This document shows, one piece after another, positions 46,185 to 59,605 of a DNA stretch of 64,000 nucleotides. Positions within the stretch are counted from its first letter, which is position 1, and each line of letters begins with the position of its first letter. The translations under genes and the position numbers were made by a program. Origin of the DNA: Guillardia theta CCMP2712 (taxonomy: Eukaryota; Cryptophyceae; Pyrenomonadales; Geminigeraceae). The stretch is from contig NW_005434658.1 in NCBI RefSeq assembly GCF_000315625.1, forward strand, positions 543,203 through 607,202. The letters run 5' to 3'. A model generated the notes under the pieces. It made no database searches. It saw only the letters and a list, made by a program, of their open reading frames with translations, and had not been told where the DNA came from.

Positions 46185-49100
46185 TCAGAACTTGAGGGCA
46201 CAGAACAAAGCAGCAGCTCGCTTGATCCAAAACGATTGAGACTTGTCTGTTGGTAATTCGATCATCAAGACGAAGTTGGTGGAATGCCCTGTGGTTGAGA
46301 GTGTTCCAGCGCGATCTAGGGTCTTGTACAAAGGAGCCTCGTAAATTGTCTTGTGATCTGTGGGAGGTTTGTCGTAGGCTGGTTTCAGCCAGAAGCAAGG
46401 AGCCTCTGAGAACAACTCTTTGGGGAGCGGGTCGCTCAGCAAGTGGTTCTCTGAATCCCATCGGCAGGATTCCATATAGAGACCATAGATGATCACCCCG
46501 TCCTCCGGCTTCTGAGCCGACTCAGCAGTGATGTCGTCACGAACCACGTGCTCGAAGCTGACTTTGTCGATCGCATACTGATACTTGCGAGCAAAGTTTT
46601 GCTTGGCTCCCGTCAGGAACGCTTGAGGGAAGTAGAAACCTGAAATCCAGTATGCCTCCTGATGCCCATCGTTGATCCATTTCTGGATGAAAGCAAGTCT
46701 TGCTTCGAGGTCGATGAGCCAGGACGCGAGAGGCTTGAGGCTAGGATATGCCTTCTGAGCCCACGCGTCTGGAACCTGATTGTTGAAGATTGAGGTGCCG
46801 ATGGCGTCCATCTCTCCGGACATGGCGACGATGCCCTTGATGGCCTTGAGCAGAACCTTGAGCGTGGAGTTGATCACCTTGAGCATGGCGTTGTAGCGCA
46901 GGATCTCTTGGGTGAGAACAGTGTTCATCGACTCATGGTAGTCTGTCGGAAACTTCTCTTGTGCGTGGAGAATATCCAGTGACGCAGGGATTCTGTTCAA
47001 GATGTCCTGTGCCTCCTGCAAGATCTGGTCATCTCTATTCCCGTCTCCACTCGCAGACTTGGGCTGGCATTTGAGCAGACTAGCGAAGAGAGCGAAGGTC
47101 TCGTTCTGAGCACAGGTGATGTCAGCGTTCTCATGCAGGCCAAAAGCCTCAGGTGCTGGTGAGAGTGGGAAGCCTCTCACAAACTCAACATACTCCTCCA
47201 CGGTCGCGAATTCAGGAGCATAATAGATCCCAGACTCAGAGAACTTGTAATCGCTCTCTAAGACTGCCTCGCAGGTGAGTCCTCTCACTATCGTGTTGAG
47301 CAACCTCCTATCTTTATCATCTGTCACCCTCCCACCATAATTGATTTCTGCCTCCAGGAACTGCAGCACTGCCCATGGGATTTCCTCGTACTCATTCAGG
47401 AACATCTGCAACTGTTGCCGGCAGCAATCTAAATCTCCTTCAGCAAACTCATACAGGATGTTCCACCCCAGAGGACCGAACTTGCGCCTGTCTTGTAAGA
47501 CCGCGTGGAGAAAGCAGATTCCAAACAGAAGTTTCCTCCACTCCGTCAGCTTACTGCACTCACTGAGATAATTCCCTTCGAACTTCAAGTAGGTTGAAAT
47601 CACGTTTGTACGCAGACCGCTGGGCGGTTCCATCACCATCTTGGCTCCGTCTTGCAGTACAGACGCCGGGAAGTTGGCGGAGGGCATGCTCGTCAACCAC
47701 AGCCGGAAGTCTTTGTGCACCGTGTCAGGATCCAAGGTCTCGATGATCCTCTCCATGGTAGGCATCCAGCTAGTGGCGAGATGACAATTCTGCAAGAGGA
47801 CCCAGGACCCTCGATCTTTCGCCTCGTTGATCATCTTTGCCGCTATCGGACCTTGTCCTTGACCCAGAGAAATGGCATCGAGCTTCTTGCCAAACCCCTG
47901 CTCCTCTGCAAACTTGAGGAACGTTGCGGTGGGGTCTGCACCGGATGAGAGCACGAAGATGAGGGGGGTGGTAGCTGACGAGTCCATGTAGACAGCTGCC
48001 AGGTCGAAGGGAGGAGTCTCAATGAACTGTTCTCCCAGAAGCTCGCTGACGGTTTTTTGTATCCCTTGGATGCATTTGTCAGGCCGCAGGGCCCGCAGCA
48101 ACAAACATTTCTGTAGAGATTTCCACTGCCATGGTTCAGGAATCGGTTCATCTTGAGGAGCTAGAGAGTCGTAGATCCTCTTGAAGCTGTCGAGGTTCTG
48201 AGCAAAGTTCTCGTCCAGCCCGTGGAAGTTGGGATACTTTGCCAGGTTGCTGATTTCGATCCACGCGTTCTGAGGGAGCCACTCAGGCGCAGGGTTAGGA
48301 TTGCTGGTCTGCACGGAAGTCGGGCCAGCAAGCAAGTAACGGAACTCAGAATGATCCAAGTTGCCATCGCCATCTTCTATGCGGGTGTAAATCAAGAACG
48401 AAAGCATAAGCTTGTGCCTTTCGAAGAGACTGCGGCAGCAATTGATGTAGATGGAGTACGTGAAGTAGTCAGTGATGTTCTGCAGTCTGATGTCGAGGTT
48501 GCTATCGCTGGCGGCATTCTGGATGCCTCTTCTGTAGAGACTCACAAACCAGCTTAACGAGTACTGGTACATGGGATCGATCGCTGACAAGTCCGCCACT
48601 GCAAAGTACAGAATAGCTGAACGAAAAGCGACCGGTTGGTATTTCTCTCTCGTTTCGTCGATTTCTTTCTCTGTGCTCTCGGCCTCCTTCAACTTCTCTT
48701 CAACTTCTGTCGACGTCTTCTTTGACTCAGACAGCGTGTTGATCAGAGTTTCATCTTCAAGAATGTCTCCTGTCGATTCAGCTAACAGTTTGAGAATGTT
48801 GCTCTCGATTTCAGTCATTTGTTTGACCATCGCCGCGTTGTTGATGACCAACTGGTCCTTCATCTGAGCGAGATCGGGCCTCTCTTCTTGCACAACAACT
48901 CCAAGCAGCTGCTGGATCAGTCCAGCCTGTGTGATGGCGAAGTTCAACAGGGTGACCTTGACAGCTGTCTCAGGGGTGTAGTATGGATTCCTCAATTTTG
49001 TTGTCATGTAGAAGAGAAACTCTTCATGGTAAGGAATGGCTGAATCTCCAAGATTGATGGTCAATTGACCGCCAGCCTTGTAGACCTGCTTGAGCAACAA

Positions 49101-52100
49101 CGGCTCTAGGGACGCATCCAAATCTTCGTGTAAGTTTTCGAGAAGCACCGGTTTCCCGAACCGAATCGCTCCTTCGAGGGTCCGCAAGTAATCCTTATCG
49201 TTCAACTTGATGACTGCTAGGCCATCGGAGTGATGCCTGTTCTTGATCCATTTGTTTGCCTGTGTCTCAGGATCAATCATCAGAGGCCATCTCCTTGCTT
49301 TCGACACTATGATGCCGTTCTCAGTCGAGAGCCTGTCTGCAGGCAAACCCTCTATTCTCCATTGGCGGACCAAGACTGGGTCTTCTAAGACGCTGATCAA
49401 ATCGCAGATCTTGGAATGAGGTATCGAGAACTCTTTCATGCTCTCTTGCCATATCGAATAAAGCTCATCACGGTACTGCCCGGTGAAGGCTCCCAAGTAG
49501 CCTATCGCGCCAGCCGCTGAGAGCACGTCTCCGACCACGTTCTTGAAGTCTATCTCGAACTGCTTCACTGACTCCTGCCACCGGCTCCTTTCCCCCCCGA
49601 GACCTCCGATGAGCTTGTCCGCCCTGACCAACTTCAACGCGCATAGCTCGACCTTGTGTGCTAGCTCACTCTTCTCCTTGACCGCGTCGTTGAACTTGGC
49701 CTCGAGCTCCGCTACCCGGTCCTGCACTTCCTTCAACTCTTTCTGCGCAAGAGCTAGTTTTGCAAGGGTTTCATCCAGCTCTGCCTGAGCTTCAGCAAGC
49801 TGCCTCTTCTTGGGTTCGACCATCTTGGCCACATGATAGTATTTGTTCATCGCCAAGACCCAAAGACATATGGATGTGCAAGCCTTCGACACCTTAGCTA
49901 CGGCTTCAGGAGTGAAGTCAGGGTTGTTGGCGAAAGGCTCGATCTTCTTGATCGTCGTGTCTTTGATGTTATCTTTCTCATAGTTGAACAAAGAGTCGAG
50001 AAACTTTGTGGGGTCAGCCAAAACCTAAAATGAAGTTTGTCAAGGAAGCACAAAACGTGTTGAATCAGGAAGACCTTGCTCTTTGCAACGCCCCAATAAT
50101 CATCAATCTTCTTCATTGGGTCGTTTGGATCCTTGACCTTCTCAGGCTTGTACTCGAACATGATGCAAACAGCTTCCATCACCTGGAATGAGAGTCAAAC
50201 ATGCACAGGACAAGCACTTGACTATTCTCACCATCTTTACTCCAGCTGGAGGGTTTGATAAAGCCTTCACCTCGACAATGTCATTCCTGTTCAGACTCTT
50301 CAAGGAAGCGACAGCAGCATCCAAGGCAGGGAGAGCTTCGTCTAGATCACGTTGCGCGTCGTCTGCAATCGTCTTGGTGGCTACAGCCTTCTCGTTCGCC
50401 TTCTTCTCTTCTTCGGCACATGCCGCCTGGGTGATCTCGGCGTCGGCTTTGTCTTTGGAAATGACCTTCATGAGGTCTTCCACCTCCTGTCCTTTCTTCT
50501 CTAAGATCGGCTGTAGCTCGCTCAACTCCACCTGCATCACAGATACCATCTCTGCTGTGCTGATCAGCTTGTCCAGCCCGATCTCCAGCCTTTGCTTCGA
50601 CCGTTGGACTTCTTGCTTCTTGAGAGAATAGAGCTCTTTGTACGTGATCAGCAACTCGAGGTAACTCGTCGGAGTGACATGATTGTATCGACCGAGTTCC
50701 GAGAGAAACTTGGCTGACATCTTCTCTACACTCATGTGGATTCTGGTACACATATCATACACGCCTTGCCGAATTTGCTGTGATTCAAAATCGATGTCGG
50801 ATAATTTTTGTTGCGCAACGGACTCCAAAGCTTCATCAGGCCACTCCGCAAACCAATCGAGCGAGCAACAATTCACAAGGGCTGGATACATCCTGAGCCG
50901 AGTCCTGAAAGCATCGCCGACGGGGCTCATAGCAAGGACCACGTGCAGATTACTGCGAACCCTAGTGAGGTATTCTGCGTAGAGAGACGCTTTCGTTGGG
51001 GCGATTCCCTTTGCCTGGAGAACCGGACGCATAGCTGCTCCGATTTCTTCTAGGGTGTCGTTCCCGTACATGTTGGCAACGTCGCCGCTGTTTAAGATGC
51101 CATTAATGTCTTCCATGAAGGACTCTTTGATGATTTGCGTGTCCGTGAATAAGAATACTATCTGCTCGTTCTCCACACCTGCAGCCAGCAGGCATTTCTT
51201 CAAATCTTCCCGCCATTCGTTCTTTCCGTACCCTTTGGTGATTTCGATAGAGATGCATTTGAATTCTGCAATGAAGGCAGCCAGCCGTGTCAAGCTTTGC
51301 CTTCCGCTTCCACCAACACCAAGAAGCAAAGCATTGCCGAGAGGAGTTCGAATGATTCGACAGATCCTTGAAACATGCTCAATTGCGTCCAAGAACATGA
51401 CTAAGTTCATCTTCTTGGTAGTCTCTGCATTGTAATCATCCAAATATTCTTCCATCACCTTTTGCAGCTTTCCAAAATCCTCAATCCACTGGTACCGCTT
51501 GTTGTCTGTACCAGGATTCATATAATCCCCGAAGATCAGCCTGTTGCTGCCGATCAGCTCAGTGTAATCTATTTCAAAGTTCTCTTGAAGCTGCAGAGAA
51601 AGCAGTTTTCTAAACCATTCTCTATCTTCGTCGTTGATGAGTCGATCAGAAAACACTCGCATACATTCGTGTATCCAGATTCTGCAAACATCTTGAAGTG
51701 TAGTTAATGACTTAACATCCCCCATGAGGACTCCCTGGAACACCTTTGACAAATCTCTCAAGTTGAACGCATAATGTGCTTTAGCAGGTGTGGGCAGCAG
51801 CTCCTTCAACACGGAGGAATAGACAGCATGAGTAGCTTTCACAAACTTTGGAACAACGTCTCCGAATGTTTCCATGTGATTCGTAAAGTTGTGAGCAAAC
51901 CATCCTGACAAGATGGTTGAGAAGATCAAGCTCAATGAATCGTAACCCATCTCAGGGAATGCCAAGAAGTTCAAGTGCCGCATGAACCTATTGGTCAGGG
52001 CTACTCTACCGCCACCGGGAGGACCCATCACTCCACATAAAGTAACATCCACGATGTTTCGAAACTCAAACGTTTTCCTGTCGTACCAACCTTGGTGATC

Positions 52101-55100
52101 AAACCATTGACGAATCAATTCAATGGGCGGTTGGGCCCCGTACACTTCCTTGGCAGGCATGTTGAGGTCGTCGATCACAAGGACGAGCTTCTTCCCTACT
52201 GGCGGGCCGAAGATTCCCTTCCTCCGCTTGTCCATGGTGCCGTCAAGAACATCCTGTGTCTGATTGGCAGAGGTAGATGCTGAGAACGCCATGAACTTCG
52301 GAACATACTTCTCCGGCATTTTCTTTCCAACTTTTTCATTGACAACCACTGATTTTCCTGTGCCTGTCTGACCACAGCAAAGCACGTTCACATCGTTTCG
52401 AAGGAGCAAATCAAGCACATGAGAAGATCGAATGGTATCAACCGTAGGCACAGCAATGTTCTCGAAGCTTGTTTGCATGTCCAAAACAAACTTCTCTGTC
52501 GTTTCTAACCATGTTACCCATTCGTAACTTCTGAAGGAAAACAAGAAATCATAACAAGTCGTAACACCGTCCTCGAGGGATGGCATTTTGCTATTGAGGT
52601 TTGCTGAAGCAACGCTTTCCTTCAGCCATGAGTTAAACTTGGATCTTCCAGCATAATCGCATGAGGCTCCAATGGACCAGATGAGGGCGAAGAAGAAGGA
52701 CTCTGAAACGATTTTAGCTGGCTCCACCTTCCTTTCGTCCTCTTCTTCTTCCACCCGTGCAAAACATGTTGCAATTTGACAATCGATCAACCTCAACAAG
52801 CTGTTTACAAGGTTATTGTCCACAGTTTGAGCAACTTCGGTGATATTTCGACGGACAAATTGCAAGGCAGGTTCAATAAAGGTAGACATGAGATGTTGAA
52901 ACTCCTTCTCAAACGGCTTGAACTTTTCATCTAATCGTTCCAACCAGGATTCGTACAAGACAGTCACTCCAAGCGCAGATGGCTCCACAAAGATCATTCC
53001 GCATCTACTGACAGTGGCCGGAGAAGCTACAGCAAGATCCTCAACTTCAAACTGCATGCAGATGGTTGGCGACAATTTGATTATTTCACCACTGACAAGA
53101 CACAACTTCTTGTTATCATCCAGAACAGTGTTCATGCTCTCAATCCAGATGGCATCCACAGGGCCGTCGCAAACAATCCACTTCTTGTCTTCCGTCTCCT
53201 CGTTGGTGCATTGCCTCACGATGGTAGAGAGGATGCCGTCAGTCCACTCGTGCGTGTTCTCGTCGAAGCTTCCGTACAGCTGACCCATGGTGATCGACTT
53301 GGGGTTGATGATCAACCTCTTGGTGTGAGTAAAGCCGTCTATTCCCGCACACATTGACTGGGCCTCTGCCAGGATCAGGTCGACTTTCGTCTTGCCGCCC
53401 CCTGCAGGACCAACGAGCATGAGGCCGTGCCTGACCGTGGTAGTCTCATACAGCTGAATGCACTTGCTCGTGAAGGCCTCGACAGGCTGCAGGTTGTTTT
53501 CTTTGCTTCTGGCATGGATGGCTTCCATCAGCTTGCCGTATTCTCTCGTGGGCTCCTTGGTCCCCGGAAAGAGATCGCTGATGATGCCTTGGAACAAGAT
53601 GAGGTCGTCCCTCAGAAACTTGGGGCGATTGACATCGAGAAGAGCTCTCATCACCAGCAGCTCTTCGTCGGCGTCAGGTTGAGCTCGTTTGAGCAGTCCA
53701 GCTGCATTGATGACACTCTTGACTGCACGCATACCGAAGTCATAATGATCCTGAGAGGAGAGCTGCTCAGATGAAAGCTGGAAGGTGCCCACCATCTTCT
53801 TGCTTGCAGGCCTTGGATCACCAAATCCAAATGAAAACAGACTGATCTCTGCAATGAGCGCGTAGTCTGGAACCATCATTGCCACTGGCCTAAACAACGC
53901 CTTGAGATTATCAGGCAATTCAGCTCGGCCAGCATATCCAGGATTCATCTGCACAGCAATCAGCCATCAACGAAAGGAGAAGTTCAGATCAATCTACCGT
54001 GATGAAGACTGCGTTGGCGGGATCTAGATTGATTTCTGAGCCCTCGAAAGTAAATCTGGGTAACCTTGCTCTCACAGCTTTCTGAATGGAGATGATTTGC
54101 TGGGCAATGACCGACAGCACTTCTACGTTAATCCTGATAAGAGAGAGTCAACGACCACAGCTAAAGCCGGTAAACGAATCACCTGTTGAACTCGTCAAAG
54201 CAAGCCCACGCTCCAGAGCTTGCAAGCCCCTTGAAGAATTTTCCCATTGCAAGATAGTCAAGGCCATCACTGCAATTGAACACGACACACTGCTTAGCAA
54301 GTGCTTTAGCAAGATCCTTAGTGGTTTCAGTCTTTCCCGTCCCTGCTGGTCCCTGCGGAGCTCCTCCAAGAAGTAGATCCATGGCACCGGTGAGGGTGAT
54401 ATAGCAGCGATCAGTCAGAGGGGTGATGACTAGTCGGGGGGTGTTGCCGAGGTACTCCATTCCATATGGGAAACTAGCTTGAATCTGCCTCACGATGAAC
54501 CCTGGGCTACCTAGACCTGGCAAGTCCTCTTGATCTTCCCAGTAGTACCTGAGCTGGCTGACCCAGGAAAACTCTTTTGGGCTTGAGACTCCATCCTCAC
54601 ACATCTTCAAAGTAACGTCTCGAGCATGTACGTCGATCACCATCAAGGCTCCGAGGGTCAGCGCTATCAAGTACGATGGGTTCGAACGAACAATGTCCAC
54701 CAAATCCTGTAACTGGAGAAGCATCTTTTGATAGTACTTACGCAGTCCCTCGTTTCCGCCCTGCAGCATCGCTTCCTCCATCTCGATAGACCAGTAATGC
54801 TGGCTTCCAGCCAATACCATCTGCCCTTGCCATTCCTGCACCCACTGTTTCCTTCCGCCAGTGTTCGTCAGGTAATCTTCTGCAGACGCCTTACAAATGG
54901 ACTTCACACTCTGCTTCATCATTCTTTCCACTTGCGATAACCAGTTCTCAACATTTCCCGCCACAGGCACTGCAGTGTCAAACGAAGCCTTTTCCTTCTC
55001 GGCCGAATTCATGGCAGTCCACAACATCTTACCGCTTTCTTCCTTGAAGTCGAGACGATCAATCGCTTCAAAACATTTTCTGAGATGGGGTTGAACAGCC

Positions 55101-58100
55101 AAAGGATCCCTTGTCTGACTCAAAATCTCGAGTAATTCATCGTTTGACAAGAAATAGAACCTTGCAAATCCAGAACGTTTGGTTTCCAAGTAATCAGATA
55201 GTCCTTTCGCCACGATATCGAGAAGTTTGTTACAATCCACGAAGGTGTGCAATATTCTTTCTGTATTGCATAACTGCAAAGGCTCGGAATTCTTGTTGGC
55301 TTCTGCAGTGAATTTTCTCCAATTTCGGTCTACTGTTTGAAATCTTTTTGACTCAGTGGGCAATTGCTTCTGAATATCATCTGAAGCAAAAATTGGTTCC
55401 AAATACATCCAATTTCGCTGGCACGCAAGAAGTTGTTCTAGAATATCAGAACACAATTTCAAAGCATGTTCCCATTTTGAGATGCGTTCTTCGAACGGTT
55501 TCTTGTAGGGAGAAAATGTCATGCCTTGAGTCAAAACAATGTGATCATCAAGTAATTGAAAGATCTCGTCCCAGCCACCAAGAACAAATGTCCCAGTGTC
55601 TCTGTATGCTTTTACGTGCAGCTCCACTCCTTTCCAATCTCTCTCCATCTTATTCAATGCTTCTTCTATAGCAAATTCTTTGCCTGCAATGTCACAAACC
55701 TTCACTATGGTTTCCATCCTTTCGTTGAGCTTTTGCTGCTCGATACCTATCCTCAGCGTGAATGAATCATCAGGCTTTAGGTCAAAACCAAGGAGCTCGG
55801 TAAGATTTTGCCAGTGCCGATCTCTCATGCCAGGCTGCCTCAATGCCTGCACCAGAGGTATCAATTCTTTGAATGAATCGATCTGCGATTTCAAATTGTT
55901 CGCAGCATCCAAAAGTTCTGGAAGTTTTCCTTCAAAAAACTTGGTGCTCTTCAGGATTACTCTAAAGCAGTTCTGTGTTACCCTGTCCACTTGCTCTGGA
56001 TCTATCTCATTGAATTTTCCGTCCATCCAAGTAGAAAAGTTGCTTTCCCACTCCCTTGCAGCCAACCAAAAATTTGAATATGGCTCAAAGGCCTTCTGAA
56101 CTTTCTGTAGCTCATATGGCATTTCATTGTAGTTGGTGATGGCCCTTTCTAGCTGGGCTTCTCTAGAATTGAAAAGCTGGGCTTGTGCCATCGCATTTTT
56201 CAATTTTTCGTTGATTGACATCACCGTCTCTGAAATCTCTTTCGTTTTCGATAAATCTGAGTGCTTCGAGAAATTCGAAACAAGGGCAGAGATTGAGCTC
56301 AGCTCATTTGCAAATTCTTCTTGTGCTTCAAGCATCTCGTTCTCAAAGATCTCCTTATCCGACTTGATCATCGTGTTGGCAAACTCCATAGCTTGAGAGA
56401 TTTTTGAGAGAACTCCGAATGTGTTCCACCTTCTCTTGGTATCATCTCTGGTGTATTCATACTTGTAGTCGTCAAGTAGCTCATAATTTTGCATTGTTCG
56501 AGCTATCTCCTGATGTATTGCATTTATGGATTCGGGTAAATGATGAATAAAGTCTTTCAATTCGGTCAATTCCTCAATGCTTTTTGAAGGATTTTTCAAC
56601 TTCTTGACAATCTGATCACATTTCTTCATATGTTCGTCGCACAAGTCCCTTGTTTGGGCAGCTACCTGATGCAGAAAGAGATCTATCATTTTTTGATAGT
56701 CATTTTGCAATGCAACTCTCAAGCTCTCTAAACTTAATTCGAAGGCTCCAATTTGCATAGATAAGGGGATTCGGTTCTCAATGTCCGCTTTAGAATCTAC
56801 AAGATTGGTCAATTTCTTCTTGAGCACGTCACTGCTAGATGCATCCTTCATGAATTCGGCCACATACTCTTCGGGATTCGTTGTCAAGATTGACCGAAAT
56901 TCACCAAACTTGCCCATGTACTCTTGCATAGGTTTCAACGATTCCTGTAGACCATTTTTCATCTTGTCTCTCAAAGTTGATGGAAGACTTTCAGTAGGAT
57001 GTATGCTGGCCAGAATTGGTTTTGAGCTCCAAAATATTTGATCGACAACCATTGGTTCGATTTGCGGGATATCTGAAATAGACGAAAGGGCTTTGTCAAA
57101 CAAGGAGAGAGGCATTTCAACAACTTGCTCGAAAGGTGTTGGAACTCCATTGCTCCCGATGTCCACCGTTCCGTCTTGATTCAAAATCAATTCTAATTTG
57201 AAGAGCGGCCATTTCAATTGACTGTCAACCAAGCGATGATTTCTGACGGTCGAGATGTCGTGTACCTCCACGTCATATGCAACGGCACTGCAGATGAAGT
57301 CCGCAAAACTAGTCAGAGAGTCCTCTGCCATTGACCTTAGCGTATCTTGCATCATAAAGTTTATCATGGTCATGAATTTCTTTAGTTTGCTTATGTCGTA
57401 AACCTCACGTTTGGTTTCATTTAGGTTGAACCATCCTTTTCCAACATCTTTCAATCCGTTCCTGAGACTGTTCTTCAGTGAAGTCAACCAGGTGTCCTTT
57501 AGATATGCGGAGGTCTGAGAAATAGCTTGAAGCTCAAGGTGCTCGAATTCATCTGGTTTGGTGGTTTTGTTTGGATGCGGCGCGAACAAACTCATCGAAA
57601 GAATCTTCTGATTCTCTGTTTTGGTTTTGACAATGCAATTGATCAATTCTGTCTTGGTAAGAAAAGAGTTGAAATTAAAAAGACAATATTGTTGTGCCCA
57701 ATCATGCGGAGGAATATCTTGCAAAACACCGTATTCTCGACTACTATGGAAACGTAAGGGTGGTACGTAAACATTTCGCATCATTTCGTTGCTGTTGTCA
57801 ATGTCATACTGTGAGTCCAAGGTAATCCGATTCATAGTTCTTGAATACTCTAAATTCATTTCATCAACCAGTCCAATGGCATCCAGACTCTTTCGGTCAA
57901 TCTTTCCTGAATTTGAAACTAACATCATAACTCTATTCAGCTGTTCCAGTGACAGATTCGAAACGCCTTCAGTTGGCATGTTATCAACAAAGAAGTTGTA
58001 CATAAGCTCTTTCATGTTCAAATCCCGTATTTTCAGAGCTCTTGCAACTCGCCTGGCGAATAGAAACGGATCTTCCGCAAGAAACATTATCAGTAAACGA

Positions 58101-58663
58101 GGAAGAATTTCGATTTCATCATTATCAGCCCAGCGAAACTTATAGGTATCGTTGTCAGCTATCCTGTCCATCACTTTGCACGGTCTCCAAAACCCTCCTG
58201 ATGCATGAAATGCGCGAGCAGGTAAGAAGTTAAACTTTCCATTCACGGAACCAATTTCTATCCATTCATCCCACGTTCTTGGTTCAAGATCCTTGTCGTC
58301 AAACACGCTACGATAAAGACATCAATGAAGGAATTACGAATGTGCAAGGTACTTTCACCTCAGAGTTATAAAATCTTGATCATGGACAGCATCACTAAGC
58401 CGCTCTTTCGTCACACCCTCGCTTTCCAGTATTTTCCTAGACGATCAGCATGAGTAGAATGAATTTCATAAGTCATCATACGAAATGTCTTGATTCGCAA
58501 ACAGCTTCCGTCTCCTATCGATTTCCACTTTCAATGGGACTTTGACTGAGGCCGTTACTTTGGGATCCAATGACCGAGGGGGAAACAACTCGGCAGAAGG
58601 GTCTTGTGGAAAGAAAAGATCCTTGTCCTGCAAGCAACTCAATGTCCAGCTGTAGCCAATCAT
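46185..58663 (-). CDS. Axonemal dynein heavy chain 2 (inner-arm, DNAH1-like)
   Basis: Seven exons join in phase: 58663-58482, 58436-58359, 58307-54183, 54133-53998, 53948-50232, 50182-50075 and 50024-46185, with introns of 45-51 nt; about 4,061 residues. The N-terminal part has VPLKVEIDRRRKLFANQDIS and a small beta-rich segment with WDEWIEIGSVNGKFNFLP and FLAEDPFLFARRVARALKIR, typical of DNAH1. The linker region has QRNWMYLEPIFASDDI. P-loops: AAA1 GPAGTGKTETTKDLAKA with ACFDEFNR (about 54320 and 54190), AAA2 GPAGGGKT (about 53400), AAA3 CCGQTGTGKS with VLVIDDLNMPAKE (about 52350 and 52160), AAA4 GVGGSGRQS (about 51310). The stalk coiled coil flanks the microtubule-binding domain near 49700-50500. 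The C-terminus is SFWIKRAAALFCALKF; human DNAH1 likewise ends in a CAL-type motif. The role is inner-arm motor of the flagellum. The start may be one exon further upstream (MKFIPAHNRS near 58692). Confidence 0.93.
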
Positions 58664-58997
58664 TGTGTGACCTGTTGTGAGCTGGAATGAACTTCATTAT
58701 CATTTTCTCCCAGTTTGTTCAGCTTTATCTCATCATAACCATTTATTTCTTGGTTGCAAGTTTGAACTTGCTTGCTGCAATGACAAGTCATCATCAGAAT
58801 GAAGCAACTGCCTGTGACTTCTCCTTACCGCGCATATCGGCGAATCCCACCGGCACGACAGCAGGAGTCAGTTAGCAACGGCCAGGTAGTCCGGGAGGGG
58901 AGTTGGGTAGGGGTAGGAGGTAGGGGGTGATTGACTACCCCATTTTGAGAAGACGAATGTAGGGGTGATACAGACAGGTATCCCTGATTGGGGCTTC
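58664..58997. other. Divergent intergenic region with a GGGGTAGGGGGT cluster
   Basis: At 58885-58965 the plus strand reads GGGAGGGGAGTTGGGTAGGG, then GTAGGAGGTAGGGGGTGATT, and, a little on, GTAGGGGTGATAC. This is the same G-run class as at 31.8-32.3 kb and 62.9-63.2 kb. It separates dynein 2 and the short Sel1 gene, which diverge. Confidence 0.5.
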
Positions 58998-59417
58998 ATG
59001 GCAGATTTTCGGCTGAAGATGGTGGAGCTGCGGGTGGGAATGACGTACGCTCACCTTCCTCTCACAGTAGAGGAGCTCAAACCAGCAGCAGCTGAAGGCG
59101 ACCTGATGGCCATGTGCAACCTTGGTTGGTGCTTCTTCAATGCAGTTACAGTCCAAAAGGATAGGAAGACGGCCGTTTCACTGTGGAAGAAGGCAGCAGA
59201 AAAAGGTGACTGGAATAACAGCTGGAGAAGGATATTTGGTCGACTGATGCGTTTACATACAGGGAATGCGGGATCTTGCTACAATCTCGGATACTGCTAC
59301 ACTTTTGGGATCGTTGTAAAGCAAGACGATCAGATTTCTTCAGATTTCTTCGCCAAGTATCATCGTTGTCGGAACACTGAACGTTTCAATTACCTGCTAC
59401 ATCATCGATCCTCATGA
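58998..59417 (+). CDS. Short Sel1-repeat protein
   Basis: ATG at 58998 (MADFRLKMVELRVGMTYAHL). One Sel1 repeat (ELKPAAAEGDLMAMCNLGWC, FFNAVTVQKDRKTAVSLWKK) is followed by AAEKG, and NAGSCYNLGYCYTFGIVVKQ begins the next. A 57-nt intron (59206-59262, GT-AG) precisely rejoins AAEKG to NAGSCYNLG; unspliced it stays open because its length is a multiple of three. After about residue 95 the repeat pattern is lost and the frame ends in a basic tail. The gene may be truncated or may have a further unrecognised intron near 59320. Unlike the Sel1 protein at 27.8 kb, it lacks regular cysteine pairs. Typical function would be as a protein-interaction adaptor. Confidence 0.6.
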   Translation: MADFRLKMVELRVGMTYAHLPLTVEELKPAAAEGDLMAMCNLGWCFFNAVTVQKDRKTAVSLWKKAAEKGDWNNSWRRIFGRLMRLHTGNAGSCYNLGYCYTFGIVVKQDDQISSDFFAKYHRCRNTERFNYLLHHRSS

Positions 59418-59605
59418 GCACAACCACCATCGAGACAAACAATATTCATTTCTCCTATGAAAGTGTAAAAATAAATAACTACCCCAGTGTTGATCTGAAA
59501 GGATCCGCGGTGATGCTACCAGGCGACGACAAACTAGCATAACGAGCCTTGACAGATGTTGCTTGTTCATATACACTTCATTCCAGAATTCCATGCCTCC
59601 AGTCT

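Noticed and set aside
53651-53951. Methionine before NPGYAGRAEL as a start of a separate dynein fragment
   Set aside because: The codon lies at a splice acceptor (53948); the upstream exon 54133-53998 supplies AVFIT and completes the family motif, so there is one continuous gene.
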